Positions 44,800 to 55,100 of a DNA stretch of 59,404 nt are shown here, piece by piece. Source of the DNA: an uncultured Prevotella sp. (GTDB lineage: Bacteria > Bacteroidota > Bacteroidia > Bacteroidales > Bacteroidaceae); the NCBI GenBank assembly GCA_900317685.1, contig ONHQ01000016.1, positions 1-59,404 of the forward strand. Direction: 5' to 3'. The notes under the pieces are model-generated. The model saw only the letters and a list, made by a program, of their open reading frames with translations. It ran no database searches and was not told the origin of the DNA. Both the position numbers and the translations under genes were made by a program. The stretch's first letter is position 1; each line of letters starts with the position of its first letter.

Positions 44800-45927
44800 A
44801 TGACATTTGAACTTCAACATACCGACAACGCCAGTGACGCACGTACCGGACTGATCACCACAGACCACGGACAGATCAAGACTCCGATCTTCATGCCCGT
44901 AGGTACGTGCGGCTCGGTCAAGGGCGTACACTTCCGTGAGCTTCGCGAGCAGGTCAAGGCACAGATCATCTTGGGCAACACCTATCATCTCTACCTTCGT
45001 CCGGGCCTCGAAGTGCTGCGTGCGGCAGGCGGACTGCACGGCTTCAACGGATGGGAGCGCCCTATCCTGACCGACAGCGGCGGTTTTCAGGTGTTCTCGC
45101 TGACGGGTATCCGCAAGCTGAGAGAGGAAGGCTGTGAGTTTCGCTCCCACATCGACGGCTCTAAACACATCTTCACTCCCGAGAACGTCATGGACACTGA
45201 GCGCATCATCGGCGCCGACATCATGATGGCACTCGACGAGTGTCCTCCCGGACAGAGCGACTATGCTTATGCCAAGAAAAGCCTTGGCATGACACAGCGC
45301 TGGCTCGACCGCTGCATCAAGCGATTCAACGAGACCGAACCGCTCTATGGTTATCACCAGAGCCTCTTCCCGATCGTGCAGGGCTGTACGTTTAAAGACC
45401 TGCGTCAGGAAGCCGCAAAGTTTGTTGCCGACAAGGGCGCTGACGGTAACGCCATTGGCGGACTGGCTGTCGGCGAGCCCACCGAGGTGATGTACGAGAT
45501 GATTGAGGTGGTCAATGAAATCCTGCCAAAGGACAAACCCCGCTACCTCATGGGCGTAGGTACACCGCAAAATATCCTTGAGGCCATCGAGCGCGGTGTG
45601 GACATGTTCGACTGTGTCATGCCGACGCGCAACGGCCGCAATGCCATGCTCTTCACCTACCAGGGCACTATGAACATGCGCAACAAGAAATGGGAGATGG
45701 ACTTCTCCCCTATCGATCCCGACGGTTGTGAGACCGACAAAGTCTATACCAAGGCTTATCTCCATCATCTGTTCAAGGCCGGCGAGCTGCTGGCTATGCA
45801 GATTGCCAGCATCCACAACCTGGCATTCTACCTCCGTCTGGTCACCGACGCGCGTCAGCACATCGAGCAGGGCGACTTTGTGCAGTGGAAGCGGTCAGTG
45901 ATTGACCAGCTGGGCAGAAGAATTTGA
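44800..45927 (+). CDS. tgt: Queuine/preQ1 tRNA-guanine transglycosylase
   Basis: Exchanges guanine-34 in GU(N)-anticodon tRNAs for a queuine precursor. The 375-residue protein has MPVGTCGSVKGV, GNTYHLYLRPG, LTDSGGFQVFSLT (substrate Asp), IVQGC, GLAVGEP and MPTRNGRN. The C-terminal zinc site looks altered: the usual C-x-C-x2-C reads D-G-C-E-T-D before KVYTKAYLHH, so only one Cys stays, while the later IHNL His is kept. Follows lon closely. queG lies at 15437. Confidence 0.94.
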   Translation: MTFELQHTDNASDARTGLITTDHGQIKTPIFMPVGTCGSVKGVHFRELREQVKAQIILGNTYHLYLRPGLEVLRAAGGLHGFNGWERPILTDSGGFQVFSLTGIRKLREEGCEFRSHIDGSKHIFTPENVMDTERIIGADIMMALDECPPGQSDYAYAKKSLGMTQRWLDRCIKRFNETEPLYGYHQSLFPIVQGCTFKDLRQEAAKFVADKGADGNAIGGLAVGEPTEVMYEMIEVVNEILPKDKPRYLMGVGTPQNILEAIERGVDMFDCVMPTRNGRNAMLFTYQGTMNMRNKKWEMDFSPIDPDGCETDKVYTKAYLHHLFKAGELLAMQIASIHNLAFYLRLVTDARQHIEQGDFVQWKRSVIDQLGRRI

Positions 45928-45941
45928 TTATCGTTACGATC

Positions 45942-47225
45942 ATGAAAAGTTTTAGCAAGATACGTAAACACCGCAGACGCTATAAGGTAGCCCGTTGGAT
46001 GAGCCGCCATCCGGCGTGGCTCCACAAAGGCTTTGGCTGGATAGCGCGCCACACCCGTCTGCTGCAACGTATATTGAAGTGGATCGGACATCTCTTCCGT
46101 TTCCTCAGAATTCTGAAGTATATCAACCCCTTCAGATATATCAAAAAGATAGACTGGTATATCATCCGCAAGTTCATCGGTACCTATTTCTTCTCCATCG
46201 CCCTGATCATTTCCATCTCCATTGTCTTCGATGTCAATGAGAACTTGGCGAAGTTCACGCAGTACCATGCACCGTTGCGGGCCATCGTCTTTGACTATTA
46301 TGCCAACTTCATCCCCTACTTCGCCAACCTCTTCAGTGCGTTGTTTGTCTTCATTGCCGTGATCTTCTTCACATCGAAGATGGCCGGCAACTCTGAGATC
46401 ATCGCCATGTTGGCTACCGGCATCTCGTTCAAGCGGCTGCTCCGTCCTTACATGTTCACGTGTGTACTGTTGGCCGGACTGTCATATTACCTCTCGGCCT
46501 ATGTCATTCCCCACGGCACGGTGATCCGCCAGAACTTCGAGACGATGTACAAGAACAAGAAGAAGCAGACCGCAGCTGACAATGTGCAGTTGCAAGTGGG
46601 ACCCGGCGTGATCGCTTACATCCAGCACTACGACGACACGCAAAAGCAAGGTTATGGCTTCTGTCTCGACCGTTTCAAGGATAAGAAGCTCATCTCGCAC
46701 CTCACCGCCATGACGATTCAGTACGACACCGTCTCTGACAGCAAGTTCCATTGGAAGCTCAGCAACTGGAAGATCCGGCAGCTCAAAGGTCTGCGGGAGC
46801 ATATCACCACCGGCGATGTCAAGGACACGATCATACAGATGGAGCCGATGGACCTCGTCTACTCCAAAGGACAGCAGGAGACGTTCACCTCACCGGCACT
46901 GCGAGACTACATCTCCAAGCAGATCAACCGCGGTTCGGGCAATGTGGTTCAATACGAGGTGGAGTATCACAAACGCATTGCCTCGTCTTTCGCCTCGTTC
47001 ATCCTGACGATCATCGGCGCCTCGCTCTCAGCCAGAAAACGCAAGGGTGGCATGGGCATGTACTTAGGCATAGGACTGGCACTGAGCTTTACCTATATCA
47101 TGTTGCAGACCGTTTCGGCCTCCTTCGCCATCAACGCGGGATTCCCGCCCATCCTCGCGGCATGGATGCCCAACCTGATCTTCATCGTCATCGCACTGAT
47201 CTGTTACCGGCAAGCACCGAATTAA
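45942..47225 (+). CDS. LptF/LptG-type permease with basic N-terminal extension
   Basis: A component of the LPS export ATP transporter family (YjgP/YjgQ). The 427-residue protein has the usual first helix (KFIGTYFFSIALIISISIV, about 75-95), a pair of helices, a large periplasmic beta domain (about 200-330) and three C-terminal helices. Before the normal start region KKIDWYIIRKF is an extension of about 65 residues rich in Arg, Lys, His and Trp (RKHRRRYKVARWMSRHPAW). The start at 45942 is the first ATG in frame; GTG/TTG upstream would lengthen it. Follows tgt by 14 bp. Confidence 0.88.
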   Translation: MKSFSKIRKHRRRYKVARWMSRHPAWLHKGFGWIARHTRLLQRILKWIGHLFRFLRILKYINPFRYIKKIDWYIIRKFIGTYFFSIALIISISIVFDVNENLAKFTQYHAPLRAIVFDYYANFIPYFANLFSALFVFIAVIFFTSKMAGNSEIIAMLATGISFKRLLRPYMFTCVLLAGLSYYLSAYVIPHGTVIRQNFETMYKNKKKQTAADNVQLQVGPGVIAYIQHYDDTQKQGYGFCLDRFKDKKLISHLTAMTIQYDTVSDSKFHWKLSNWKIRQLKGLREHITTGDVKDTIIQMEPMDLVYSKGQQETFTSPALRDYISKQINRGSGNVVQYEVEYHKRIASSFASFILTIIGASLSARKRKGGMGMYLGIGLALSFTYIMLQTVSASFAINAGFPPILAAWMPNLIFIVIALICYRQAPN

Positions 47226-47310
47226 TGTATAGTGTATAGTGAATAATGTATAATGTATAGTGAATAGTGTATAATGTATAGTGTATAAATTATAAATTAT
47301 AAATAAAGAC
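47226..47310. repeat. AT-rich TGTATAGTGTATAGTGAATAA repeats
   Basis: About six degenerate copies of a TGTATAGTG(A)ATA unit fill the space after the permease gene. Low complexity, unknown function. Confidence 0.65.
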
Positions 47311-47376
47311 TGTTCAGAATAACACGTAAGGTGGATACACCTTATTAATATTAAACGATAAAAAGAAACATATATA

Positions 47377-49143
47377 ATGAGATTTGAAGAATTAGACTTA
47401 AGCGATAACGTCCTTGACGCACTCTATGACATGCGCTTCGAGGAGTGCACACCCGTGCAGGAAAAGTGTATCCCCGAAATCCTCAATGGCCGCGACGTGC
47501 TCGGCGTGGCACAGACCGGAACCGGCAAGACAGCAGCCTACCTGCTGCCCATCCTTTCCAAACTCGACGACGGCGGATATCCCAACAATGCCGTCAACTG
47601 CGTCATCATGTCACCTACACGTGAGCTCGCCCAGCAGATCGACCAGGCCATGCAGGGCTTTGCCTACTACACGCCGGGCGTGAGCAGCGTGGCGGTCTAC
47701 GGCGGCAACGACGGCAACCGCTACGACCAGGAACTGAAGAGCATGAAGTCTGGTGTCGACGTGGTCATCGCCACGCCGGGACGTCTCATCTCTCACATCA
47801 GTCTTGGCAACGTCGATCTGAGCAAGGTGAGCTTTTTCGTACTCGATGAGGCCGACCGTATGCTCGACATGGGATTCTCTGACGACATCATGAAAATCGC
47901 CTCGCAACTGCCCAAGACGTGCCAGACGATCATGTTCTCAGCCACCATGCCCAAGGACATTGAGAAGCTCGCACAGAGTCTGCTGAAGGATCCTGTGGAG
48001 GTGAAACTGGCTGTAAGCAAGCCTGCGGAAAAGATTCAGCAAAGCGCTTATATCTGCTATGAGACTCAGAAACTCAAGATCATTGAGGACATCTTCAAGG
48101 CCGGTGACCTGAAACGCGTCATCATCTTCTCGGGCAGCAAGCAAAAGGTGAAGCACATCAACCAGGCTCTCACCCGACTGCACATCAACAGCGGTGAGAT
48201 GCACTCCGACCTTGAACAGGCCGAGCGCGACGATATGATGTTCAAGTTCAAGAGCGGACAGATCGATGTCTTGGTGGCTACGGACATCCTGGCCCGTGGT
48301 ATCGACATCGACGACATCGCGATGGTGATCAACTACGACGTTCCTCACGATGCCGAAGACTATGTTCACCGCATCGGACGTACGGCGCGTGCCGACCGCG
48401 ACGGCGTTGCCATCACCCTGGTCAACGAAGACGATATGTATGCCTTCCATCAGATCGAGAAGTTCCTCGGCAAGGATATCAAGAAGAATCCACTGCCCGA
48501 GGGTTGTGGCGAGGGACCGGAGTACACGATCTCGAAGCGCAATGGCAAGACATCGGCAAAGAGCCGTCGGCGCAAAGACCGCGACAACACGGCGCACAAA
48601 GACGCTAAACGAGGCAACCGCAACGCACAAAACCAGCAGGGCGCACAGGGCGAGCCACGCGACGACCGCCGCAACAACCGCCGGCAACGCGGCAACCGCA
48701 ACAACGCTGAGCCTCAGACCAACGAGCAAAACCCAACAACCGACAACAGAGCCGACAACGCTCTGAACCCCAACAAGGGCAACCGCAACAACCGCAACAA
48801 GGACAGACGCAACGGCGACAACCGCAATAAGGACAACCGTAACGGCGAGAACCGCTACAACGAGGCACGCAACGCCGAGAACCAAAATGGCGAAGAACGT
48901 CAGGGACAGGAGCACAACCGCAACAACCGCCGGCAGCGTGGACCGAAGGGGGAAGGCCGTAATCCGCAAAACGGCAACAAGCAGGAGTTCAGAAAGAAAG
49001 GCTCACAGGGCAACAAGCCTAAGCCGAAGAACCACCCTCAGCAGCAACTTACTGCTCAGGCTGCCCCGGCACAGGGCAAGGGCCTCGGCAACGTATTGCG
49101 CCATCCGCTGAAATGGCTCCGCTCGTTGGGCCGTAAGAAATAA
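47377..49143 (+). CDS. DEAD-box RNA helicase with Asn/Arg-rich tail
   Basis: An ATP-dependent RNA remodeller of the RhlE/CsdA type. Core motifs: FEECTPVQEKCIP (Q motif), AQTGTGKT, SPTRELAQQ, TPGRL, VLDEADRMLDMGF, SAT, ATDILARGIDIDD and YVHRIGRTARADR. Residues 380-588 are a low-complexity tail rich in Asn, Arg, Gly and Gln (NRNNRNKDRRNGDNR and similar), which would bind RNA and may promote condensates. An unrelated 47 kDa frame on the other strand is only its shadow. The 5' leader contains a short AAGGTG/CACCTT hairpin. Confidence 0.95.
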   Translation: MRFEELDLSDNVLDALYDMRFEECTPVQEKCIPEILNGRDVLGVAQTGTGKTAAYLLPILSKLDDGGYPNNAVNCVIMSPTRELAQQIDQAMQGFAYYTPGVSSVAVYGGNDGNRYDQELKSMKSGVDVVIATPGRLISHISLGNVDLSKVSFFVLDEADRMLDMGFSDDIMKIASQLPKTCQTIMFSATMPKDIEKLAQSLLKDPVEVKLAVSKPAEKIQQSAYICYETQKLKIIEDIFKAGDLKRVIIFSGSKQKVKHINQALTRLHINSGEMHSDLEQAERDDMMFKFKSGQIDVLVATDILARGIDIDDIAMVINYDVPHDAEDYVHRIGRTARADRDGVAITLVNEDDMYAFHQIEKFLGKDIKKNPLPEGCGEGPEYTISKRNGKTSAKSRRRKDRDNTAHKDAKRGNRNAQNQQGAQGEPRDDRRNNRRQRGNRNNAEPQTNEQNPTTDNRADNALNPNKGNRNNRNKDRRNGDNRNKDNRNGENRYNEARNAENQNGEERQGQEHNRNNRRQRGPKGEGRNPQNGNKQEFRKKGSQGNKPKPKNHPQQQLTAQAAPAQGKGLGNVLRHPLKWLRSLGRKK

Positions 49144-49184
49144 GACTCTTTAAACATCATACGATCTTATAATCATCAAAGACT

Positions 49185-50627
49185 ATGGAAAAGAAAGAAA
49201 ACGAAATCATGGATCGCCTGACCTCAGAGTGTACGACGATCGTCGTCGGCTGCAAGGCTACAGGCGATGGCTCACACATCTATGCCCGTTCCGAGGATTT
49301 CGACGCCATGCGCTGCAAGAACTGGCTGGTCTTCCCCGACACTGACAATGGTCCCGAGGAGTTTGTCGCCGACGACAGCGGCTTCCGCTGCCCGTTGCCG
49401 AAAAAGCGTCTGGGCTATACAGCCCTGCCCGACTACCAATACCACCACGAGTGGGGAAGTGCAGGCTTCAACTCTTTAGGTATTGGCGAGAGTAGCACAG
49501 AGACCATCTTCAGCAGTCCCAAGGCTCTGGAGTTTGACCCATACGTCAAGGATGGACTCGCCGAGAACTGCACCTACAACATCGTGCTGCCTTATATCCA
49601 CTCTGCACGCGAGGGCGTGGAGCGTCTCGGTGCTCTGATCGAGAAATACGGTTCCGCCGAGGGCTTCGGTATCGGATTCATCGACAGCAAGGAGACCTGG
49701 TATCTTGAGAACTGCTGCGGACACCGTTTCCTGGCTTGCCGTATGCCGAACGACAAATACTTCGTGACGGGTAACCAAAGCCGTTTCCGTAAATACGATC
49801 CCAACGACAAGGAGAACTATATCGCATCAAAGGACCTCATCGAGTTCGCACAGGAGCACGGTCTCTACGATCCTTCCAAGGGTGAGTTTGACTTCCACGA
49901 GGCTTATTCCAAGGACGACAAAGACGACACCACCTATAACTATCCCCGTGTATGGGGATTGCAGGGTATCTTCACGCCGGGTATGAAGCAGGACGTGACC
50001 AAGAACACATTCCCCGTCTTCGCGGAACCCGAGAAGCCTATCACCATCGCCCGGCTGCGCAATGCGTTCCGCTTCCACTACGATGGTACGGATCATGATC
50101 CCTATCTGCACAACAACGGCAAGGAGCCTTTCCGTCCCGTGTCCATCTTCCGCACCACACAGACCCACCTCTTGCAGGTACGTCCGTGGTTGCCGAAAGA
50201 GATCGGCTGCATCACCTACGTAGCCAACGGCATGGCCGACCTCGGTGTCTTCCTGCCTATCTATCAGGGCATCTCTTCCTTCCCGAAAGCGTATAGCATT
50301 GGCGACAACCACTGCGACTCTGACTCTGCTTACTGGCGCTTCCGCAAGGTGATGACTTTAGGCATGGTCAACTACAACGCCTATGCACCACTGATTAAGG
50401 AAACCTACGCCAAACTCGAAGCCGAGAACGATCAGCGGCAGAAGGAGTTTGAGGAGCGCTATCTCGCCATCTATAAGGAGCGTCCGATGGAAGCCCACGA
50501 CATGTTGCAGGCTTTCAGCGACCAACTCTTCAACCATGCCCTTGAGGTAGCTGACAACCTGGTCAACGAGCTCTTCACCCGCATCGCCATCGACACGCAA
50601 AAGGAATATCTGTTCCACGGTGCGTAA
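49185..50627 (+). CDS. C69 family dipeptidase (PepD-like)
   Basis: Cleaves dipeptides and some bile-salt-like amides; an N-terminal nucleophile hydrolase. The 480-residue protein has SECTTIVVGCKATGDGSHIYARSEDF: Cys16 after a 15-residue propeptide is the expected nucleophile, exposed by self-cleavage. Other features are FGIGFIDSKETWYLENCCGH and a C-terminal half with DPYLHNN. No signal peptide, so cytosolic. Followed by a terminator and repeats. Confidence 0.92.
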   Translation: MEKKENEIMDRLTSECTTIVVGCKATGDGSHIYARSEDFDAMRCKNWLVFPDTDNGPEEFVADDSGFRCPLPKKRLGYTALPDYQYHHEWGSAGFNSLGIGESSTETIFSSPKALEFDPYVKDGLAENCTYNIVLPYIHSAREGVERLGALIEKYGSAEGFGIGFIDSKETWYLENCCGHRFLACRMPNDKYFVTGNQSRFRKYDPNDKENYIASKDLIEFAQEHGLYDPSKGEFDFHEAYSKDDKDDTTYNYPRVWGLQGIFTPGMKQDVTKNTFPVFAEPEKPITIARLRNAFRFHYDGTDHDPYLHNNGKEPFRPVSIFRTTQTHLLQVRPWLPKEIGCITYVANGMADLGVFLPIYQGISSFPKAYSIGDNHCDSDSAYWRFRKVMTLGMVNYNAYAPLIKETYAKLEAENDQRQKEFEERYLAIYKERPMEAHDMLQAFSDQLFNHALEVADNLVNELFTRIAIDTQKEYLFHGA

Positions 50628-50629
50628 AT

Positions 50630-50770
50630 GAATAATGAATATTGAATGATGAATGTTGAATTAATGAATGATGAATGTTGAATTATCCAATGATGAATTG
50701 GTTAATTAGCAAACATCCATCAGCGTTCGACATTCAACATTGATTCATTCAACATTCAACATTCAGCAAT
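50630..50770. repeat. Low-complexity GAATGTTGAAT / ATTCAACATTC repeats
   Basis: Plus-strand GAATGATGAATGTTGAATT copies on the left and ATTCAACATT copies on the right make the region partly self-complementary. The unit resembles that at 37710-37786. Confidence 0.6.
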
Positions 50771-50783
50771 AAATAATAAGCAA

Positions 50784-50828
50784 ATACCCCAAAGCCACCA
50801 CTTCGGTAGCTTTGGGGTATTGCTTTTC
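50784..50828 (+). terminator. Terminator of the dipeptidase gene
   Basis: ATACCCCAAAGC pairs with GCTTTGGGGTAT (12 bp, inner ACC/GGT pairing), followed by TGCTTTTC. It may work in both directions. Confidence 0.75.
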
Positions 50829-50910
50829 TCCCCCCTTGGGGGGAGTTAGAGAGGGGCTACTTTGGGGTATTACTTTCTCCCCCCTTGGGGGGAGTTAGAG
50901 AGGGGCCGGA
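50812..50910. repeat. Tandem repeat with CTCCCCCCTTGGGGGGAG palindrome
   Basis: A unit of about 47 bp (TTTGGGGTATT, then the palindrome CTCCCCCCTTGGGGGGAG, then TTAGAGAGGGG) is present twice in tandem, with a third partial tail. Related to the G/C-tract intergenic repeat at 41143. Confidence 0.7.
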
Positions 50911-50911
50911 G

Positions 50912-51979
50912 TTAGAGGGGGGCTCCCACCTTCAGCCTATATTTATCGGTATACACGATGCTCATCAGCTTAGGTATCACATTGATGCGCTCTGTCAATG
51001 CCAAGGCCACATGCCCCATCGTGCGTCTGAGGTTCAGCTCCACACAGGGATGCACCATCAGTTTGTTATCCACGCTGACCACCATCATATCCACTCCCAG
51101 AGGGCCACGATAACTGTTGGCAAGCTCTCTGCCGAGCACTCTTGTCAACTGCTCTTGGATCATAGCGAGTTGGTCAGCACTGATCCAGACACCCAGTCGG
51201 GCTACCTTATCTTCTTCCGTGTCGAGCACACTACCCGAGTAAGCACCACTGCGCGTGTCGAAGACCGACAATCCGCAATAGCGCACTGTGCCGCGACCGT
51301 TAGACAAAAACTCCATCGCGAAGTCCGACACCTTATTATAATAGGGCTCCAACATAATACTTCCCTGCCGCTCAATGACGTTACGGGCCCAATTGCGCAT
51401 CGGTATAGTGTACGACGTTAAATCCCGTCCGTCGAGATACCTGATACCTCTGCCGCTGCTGCTCCACGGTGCTTTAACCACGACGCGGTTATAGTCGTGC
51501 AGCAAAGACATTAAGCCACTGACACTGGACACGGCTGTGGCCTTTCCCACTGTATTGGGCAGAAGGCGCATAGCCGGAAGCACATGATCCGCAGCCCATT
51601 GACGATGGCTCATTTGCCTGATGGCCTCCAAACGATTCGGCATCGGCAAGAGTGCGGGAGACACCCCAGCCTTCACCATGCGATGAAAGAGTGCCTGGTC
51701 CCAGCCCCACGGATCGATCTCCTCAGGTTGGCGCACATCCAGCACGTCAGCAATATCTCGCCAGCTACGCCACGATCCTCTTGCTTTCAACCCCAAATGC
51801 CGGAAAGCTTCCTTAGCCGCTTCTATGTCTTCCACGATGACTTTGTCGCCTTCTTCGGCCCATATCATCGGCAGGAAGCCCAAGTCGTGGCGCAACTGTC
51901 GGGCAGCATGAGGAGCGGTAAACTGCTCTACATGCGCTCCTAAAGCAATGTCGTGTTCAGGGTTGAAAATGTGAATCAT
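50912..51979 (-). CDS. Putative ATP-grasp protein of unknown substrate
   Basis: Not assigned to a named family. The 355-residue protein has ATP-grasp-like signs: RVVVKAPWSSSGRGIRYL (ATP-binding Lys and Gly-rich loop), IMLEPYYNKVSDFAMEF, PLGVDMMVV, and HPCVELNLRRTMGHVAL (metal-binding E-x-N and Arg). The N-terminal MIHIFNPEHDIALG is distinctive. Such enzymes join a carboxylate to an amine or thiol via acyl-phosphate. Divergent from the HTCS gene at 52105 with a shared promoter region. The role is open; a peptide or amino-acid ligase is only a guess. Confidence 0.72.
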   Translation of the reverse strand: MIHIFNPEHDIALGAHVEQFTAPHAARQLRHDLGFLPMIWAEEGDKVIVEDIEAAKEAFRHLGLKARGSWRSWRDIADVLDVRQPEEIDPWGWDQALFHRMVKAGVSPALLPMPNRLEAIRQMSHRQWAADHVLPAMRLLPNTVGKATAVSSVSGLMSLLHDYNRVVVKAPWSSSGRGIRYLDGRDLTSYTIPMRNWARNVIERQGSIMLEPYYNKVSDFAMEFLSNGRGTVRYCGLSVFDTRSGAYSGSVLDTEEDKVARLGVWISADQLAMIQEQLTRVLGRELANSYRGPLGVDMMVVSVDNKLMVHPCVELNLRRTMGHVALALTERINVIPKLMSIVYTDKYRLKVGAPL

Positions 51980-52006
51980 GTTTTATCCTCGTTGATTTAT
52001 TAAATG

Positions 52007-52014
52007 CAAAGTTA
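52007..52014 (-). promoter_or_regulatory. -7 element for the ATP-grasp gene
   Basis: Minus strand TAACTTTGC, 27 nt before the start codon. Confidence 0.5.
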
Positions 52015-52051
52015 CAAATATTAGTGCAATTATATAGTTTTCTTTCTGATA

Positions 52052-52085
52052 TTTGTGATATTTTCAAAGAAAACATGTAATTTTG
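52052..52085 (+). promoter_or_regulatory. Promoter of the hybrid two-component regulator
   Basis: TTTG (52052-52055) and TAATTTTG (52078-52085), spaced 22 bp, slightly long. The start codon is 19 nt after it. Confidence 0.5.
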
Positions 52086-52104
52086 CACAACCAATCTCCT
52101 TCAC

Positions 52105-55100
52105 ATGAACCTATCTAACAAAATATTTTTTCGTTACTTCATCATACTGCTTTTGCTGCTCAGCGTCACAGATCTTCGCGGTATGAAGCTCCTGCGGACA
52201 ATAGACACAGGGCATCAGGCTGTGTTCTGCACTTATCGCGACCACAGCGGCATGTTGTGGGTAGGCACGTCGAGCGGCCTTATGAGCTATCCTCAGCTCA
52301 CCAGCTCCATGCCAGCGAGCTATCTGCGTCCGTTGCCACTATCAAATATTATCGTCAAGATATGTGAGGACAATTTAGGACGTCTGTGGCTCAGAACACA
52401 GGCCAACCGCGCCGTGGTGTATGATTCCCGCACCAACGGATGCATCGACGACGTGGAGCACTATCTCCAGCAGCACGGTGTGAAGATGTGGTATGAGATG
52501 CTCTTCGATGCCGACGAGACGGGACGGCTGTGGTTCTACAAGGACAATCACCTCATCATCCACAACTTTGCCAACAGCCGTCAGTGGCAAGGCTATGCGC
52601 CGCGTCAGGCCGGCCGCATCGTCGATGTGGTCTGTCTGCGGCAATACACCTACGTGGTATGTGAGCAAACGATCTTCAAAGTCACGCTGTCAGGCAACAG
52701 ACTGGCATGGGCTTTTGTGGCTAAAACGCCGAAACGCTTGCCTTACATGTCGACATTCATGATAGAGGACAATGCCCACAACCTGTGGTTACGCGTCAAC
52801 GACACACTGGCACGATGGGATCGCCAAACTCATCGCTGGACTCTATATTCACAAATCAAGTCACAAGTGTCTGGCCTCGCATGCTATCGCGACGGACTCA
52901 TCTATGCCTCCACCTTCAATGACGGCGTCTACACATTTCGTCTTGACGGAAACATCGAAAACCATTACTTTCAGGTAGCACCGATCACCGACGGACTCAA
53001 CAACAACCATGTGCTGTCGATGTTCTATAACCGGGAAGACGGACTGCTGATGCTTGCTTATCACAAAAGCGGGCTGTCGCTCTTCAGCGACCGGCAGAGC
53101 GATCTGACCTTCCACCATATCCAAGCCGCCGTCCACAACTATCTGACCGAGGACATCATCGTCGTCAACAGCAGCGACTATCCCAATATATTAGTTGGAA
53201 CAGAGGATAATGGTGCCTATGTCATTGACCGAGAAGGAAATATCACCGAAAATCTGTTTCAAGGCAACGCCGTCACCGCTCTGCATGCCGACAGCCGGCA
53301 CCGCATCTGGGCCGGACTCTATCTTCAAGGTTTAGTATGCAACGACGGTCGGAAATTCTTTCCAGGTGCCTCTCCCTACAATATTATCGAGATCAATCCC
53401 CATCGCTTTTTTGTCAACCTCAACGGTGTGGGACTGAAAGTCCTCGACCCCTGGAGCGGCAAAACCGTCGACATACCTACCGACAATCCCTGGATCATGA
53501 CCATCTGCCGCAGTGGCAATAAGGTCTATGGAGCCACACCTCTCTATCTCTACGAGATTGATGTCAACACACTACGGGTCCACAAGATACCGGCTAAGTT
53601 CTTTGGTCCGGACTTCAGCAACAACATCAAGGCGCTCTATGCCGACAGCCGCGGATGGATATGGATGGAGACCTATACCAGCCATACGCCACTGATCGTC
53701 TATGACACTCACCGCCACCGCGTCTATAAGCCGGCCGGCACGGAAGAGTTTCTCACGTCGGCCTTCACAGAAGACCATAGCAGACGCATCTGGTGCACGA
53801 CAGATATGGGCATCGTATGCATTGATGTCAACATGCTTCACGCCTCGCCTTTCACCATCATCCCCTTAGGATTGTCGACTAACGTCGGATTCAACGACCG
53901 TGCGCTGATCACGCTGAGCGACGGCAACATCATGGCCGGAGCCACCAAAGGCGTGATGCTCATCAACCCGCAGCAGTTGATGCAACGACTCAGCAAGCGC
54001 AAGCAGGGCTTCCCCCTTCAGTTAGTGTCATTGAGTATCAACGAGAAATACATCTCACCGGGCGACACGCTGCATGGGCACCCCCTCTACCGCTGTGATC
54101 TCGCCTATCTGAAACATCTCGAATTGAAATCGTCAGAAAACGCATTGGCGCTGGAGTTCCGGCCGAAAGACATGATCTACAACGACCTGGAGCCCTGGAC
54201 TTACTGCCTCAAAGGACTCAACGACAAGTTTGTGGACATGGTCGGTCACCGCATCGTGCTCTCCAACCTGCCGCCGGGCCACTACCAACTGCTGCTCAGA
54301 AAAGGCAAGCTCTTCAACGGCGCTACAGAGACTTTCTCCGTCCTCGACATCCATGTGGCACCGCCCTTCTACCGCTCTATATGGGCTTACCTGCTCTATC
54401 TCGTGCTTTTAGGCACTATCGTCTACTTCGGTGTCCGCTACAATCTCAACAGGAAATACTATAGCATGAGGATCAACTTCTTCACGCATATCAACCACGA
54501 CCTCCGCACGCCTCTGACGCTGATCGTCTCACCGTTGGAAGGCCTGATACAGCAGGAGCAGGACGAGAACAAGCGCGGCATGCTGAAGCTCATTTATCGC
54601 AATGCCCGACGGTTGCTCGATCTGATCAATCAGATACTGGACATCCGGCGGCTCAACAACCGTCCCGAACAGCAGAAACTCGCCAACCACGACATCGTGG
54701 ACATTGTCCGCAACGTGTTCCAACTGTTTAGCGCTGAGGCCAGACGGCGCAAGATGAACTATCGTTTCCTCTGCAAAGAGCAGCACATCACCATGCTGAC
54801 CGACGCTGAGAAGCTCGACCGCATCGTCGTCAACCTCATTTCCAACAGCATGAAATATACGCCCGACGGTGGAAACATCGACGTGAAGATCGAGAAGCAG
54901 GGGCAGCACGTCATCATCGCTGTGGCAGACTCCGGCAGCGGCATCGCCGAGGAGGACAAAGGACTGGTCTTCCAACAGTATTTCCGCAACGAGAAGTCCA
55001 ACAGGGCACAGTACAGTACGGGGCTCGGACTGTATATCGTCAAGAGATATGTGGAGATTATGGGAGGAGAGATCTTGTGCCTGGACAACCAGCCCAAGGG

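Noticed and set aside
44725-45861. 378-codon minus-strand frame
   Set aside because: Antisense to tgt, which has all family motifs; no independent evidence.
47938-48969. 343-codon valine-rich minus-strand frame
   Set aside because: Produced by reading the Asn/Arg-rich repeats of the DEAD-box helicase backwards; composition is an artefact.
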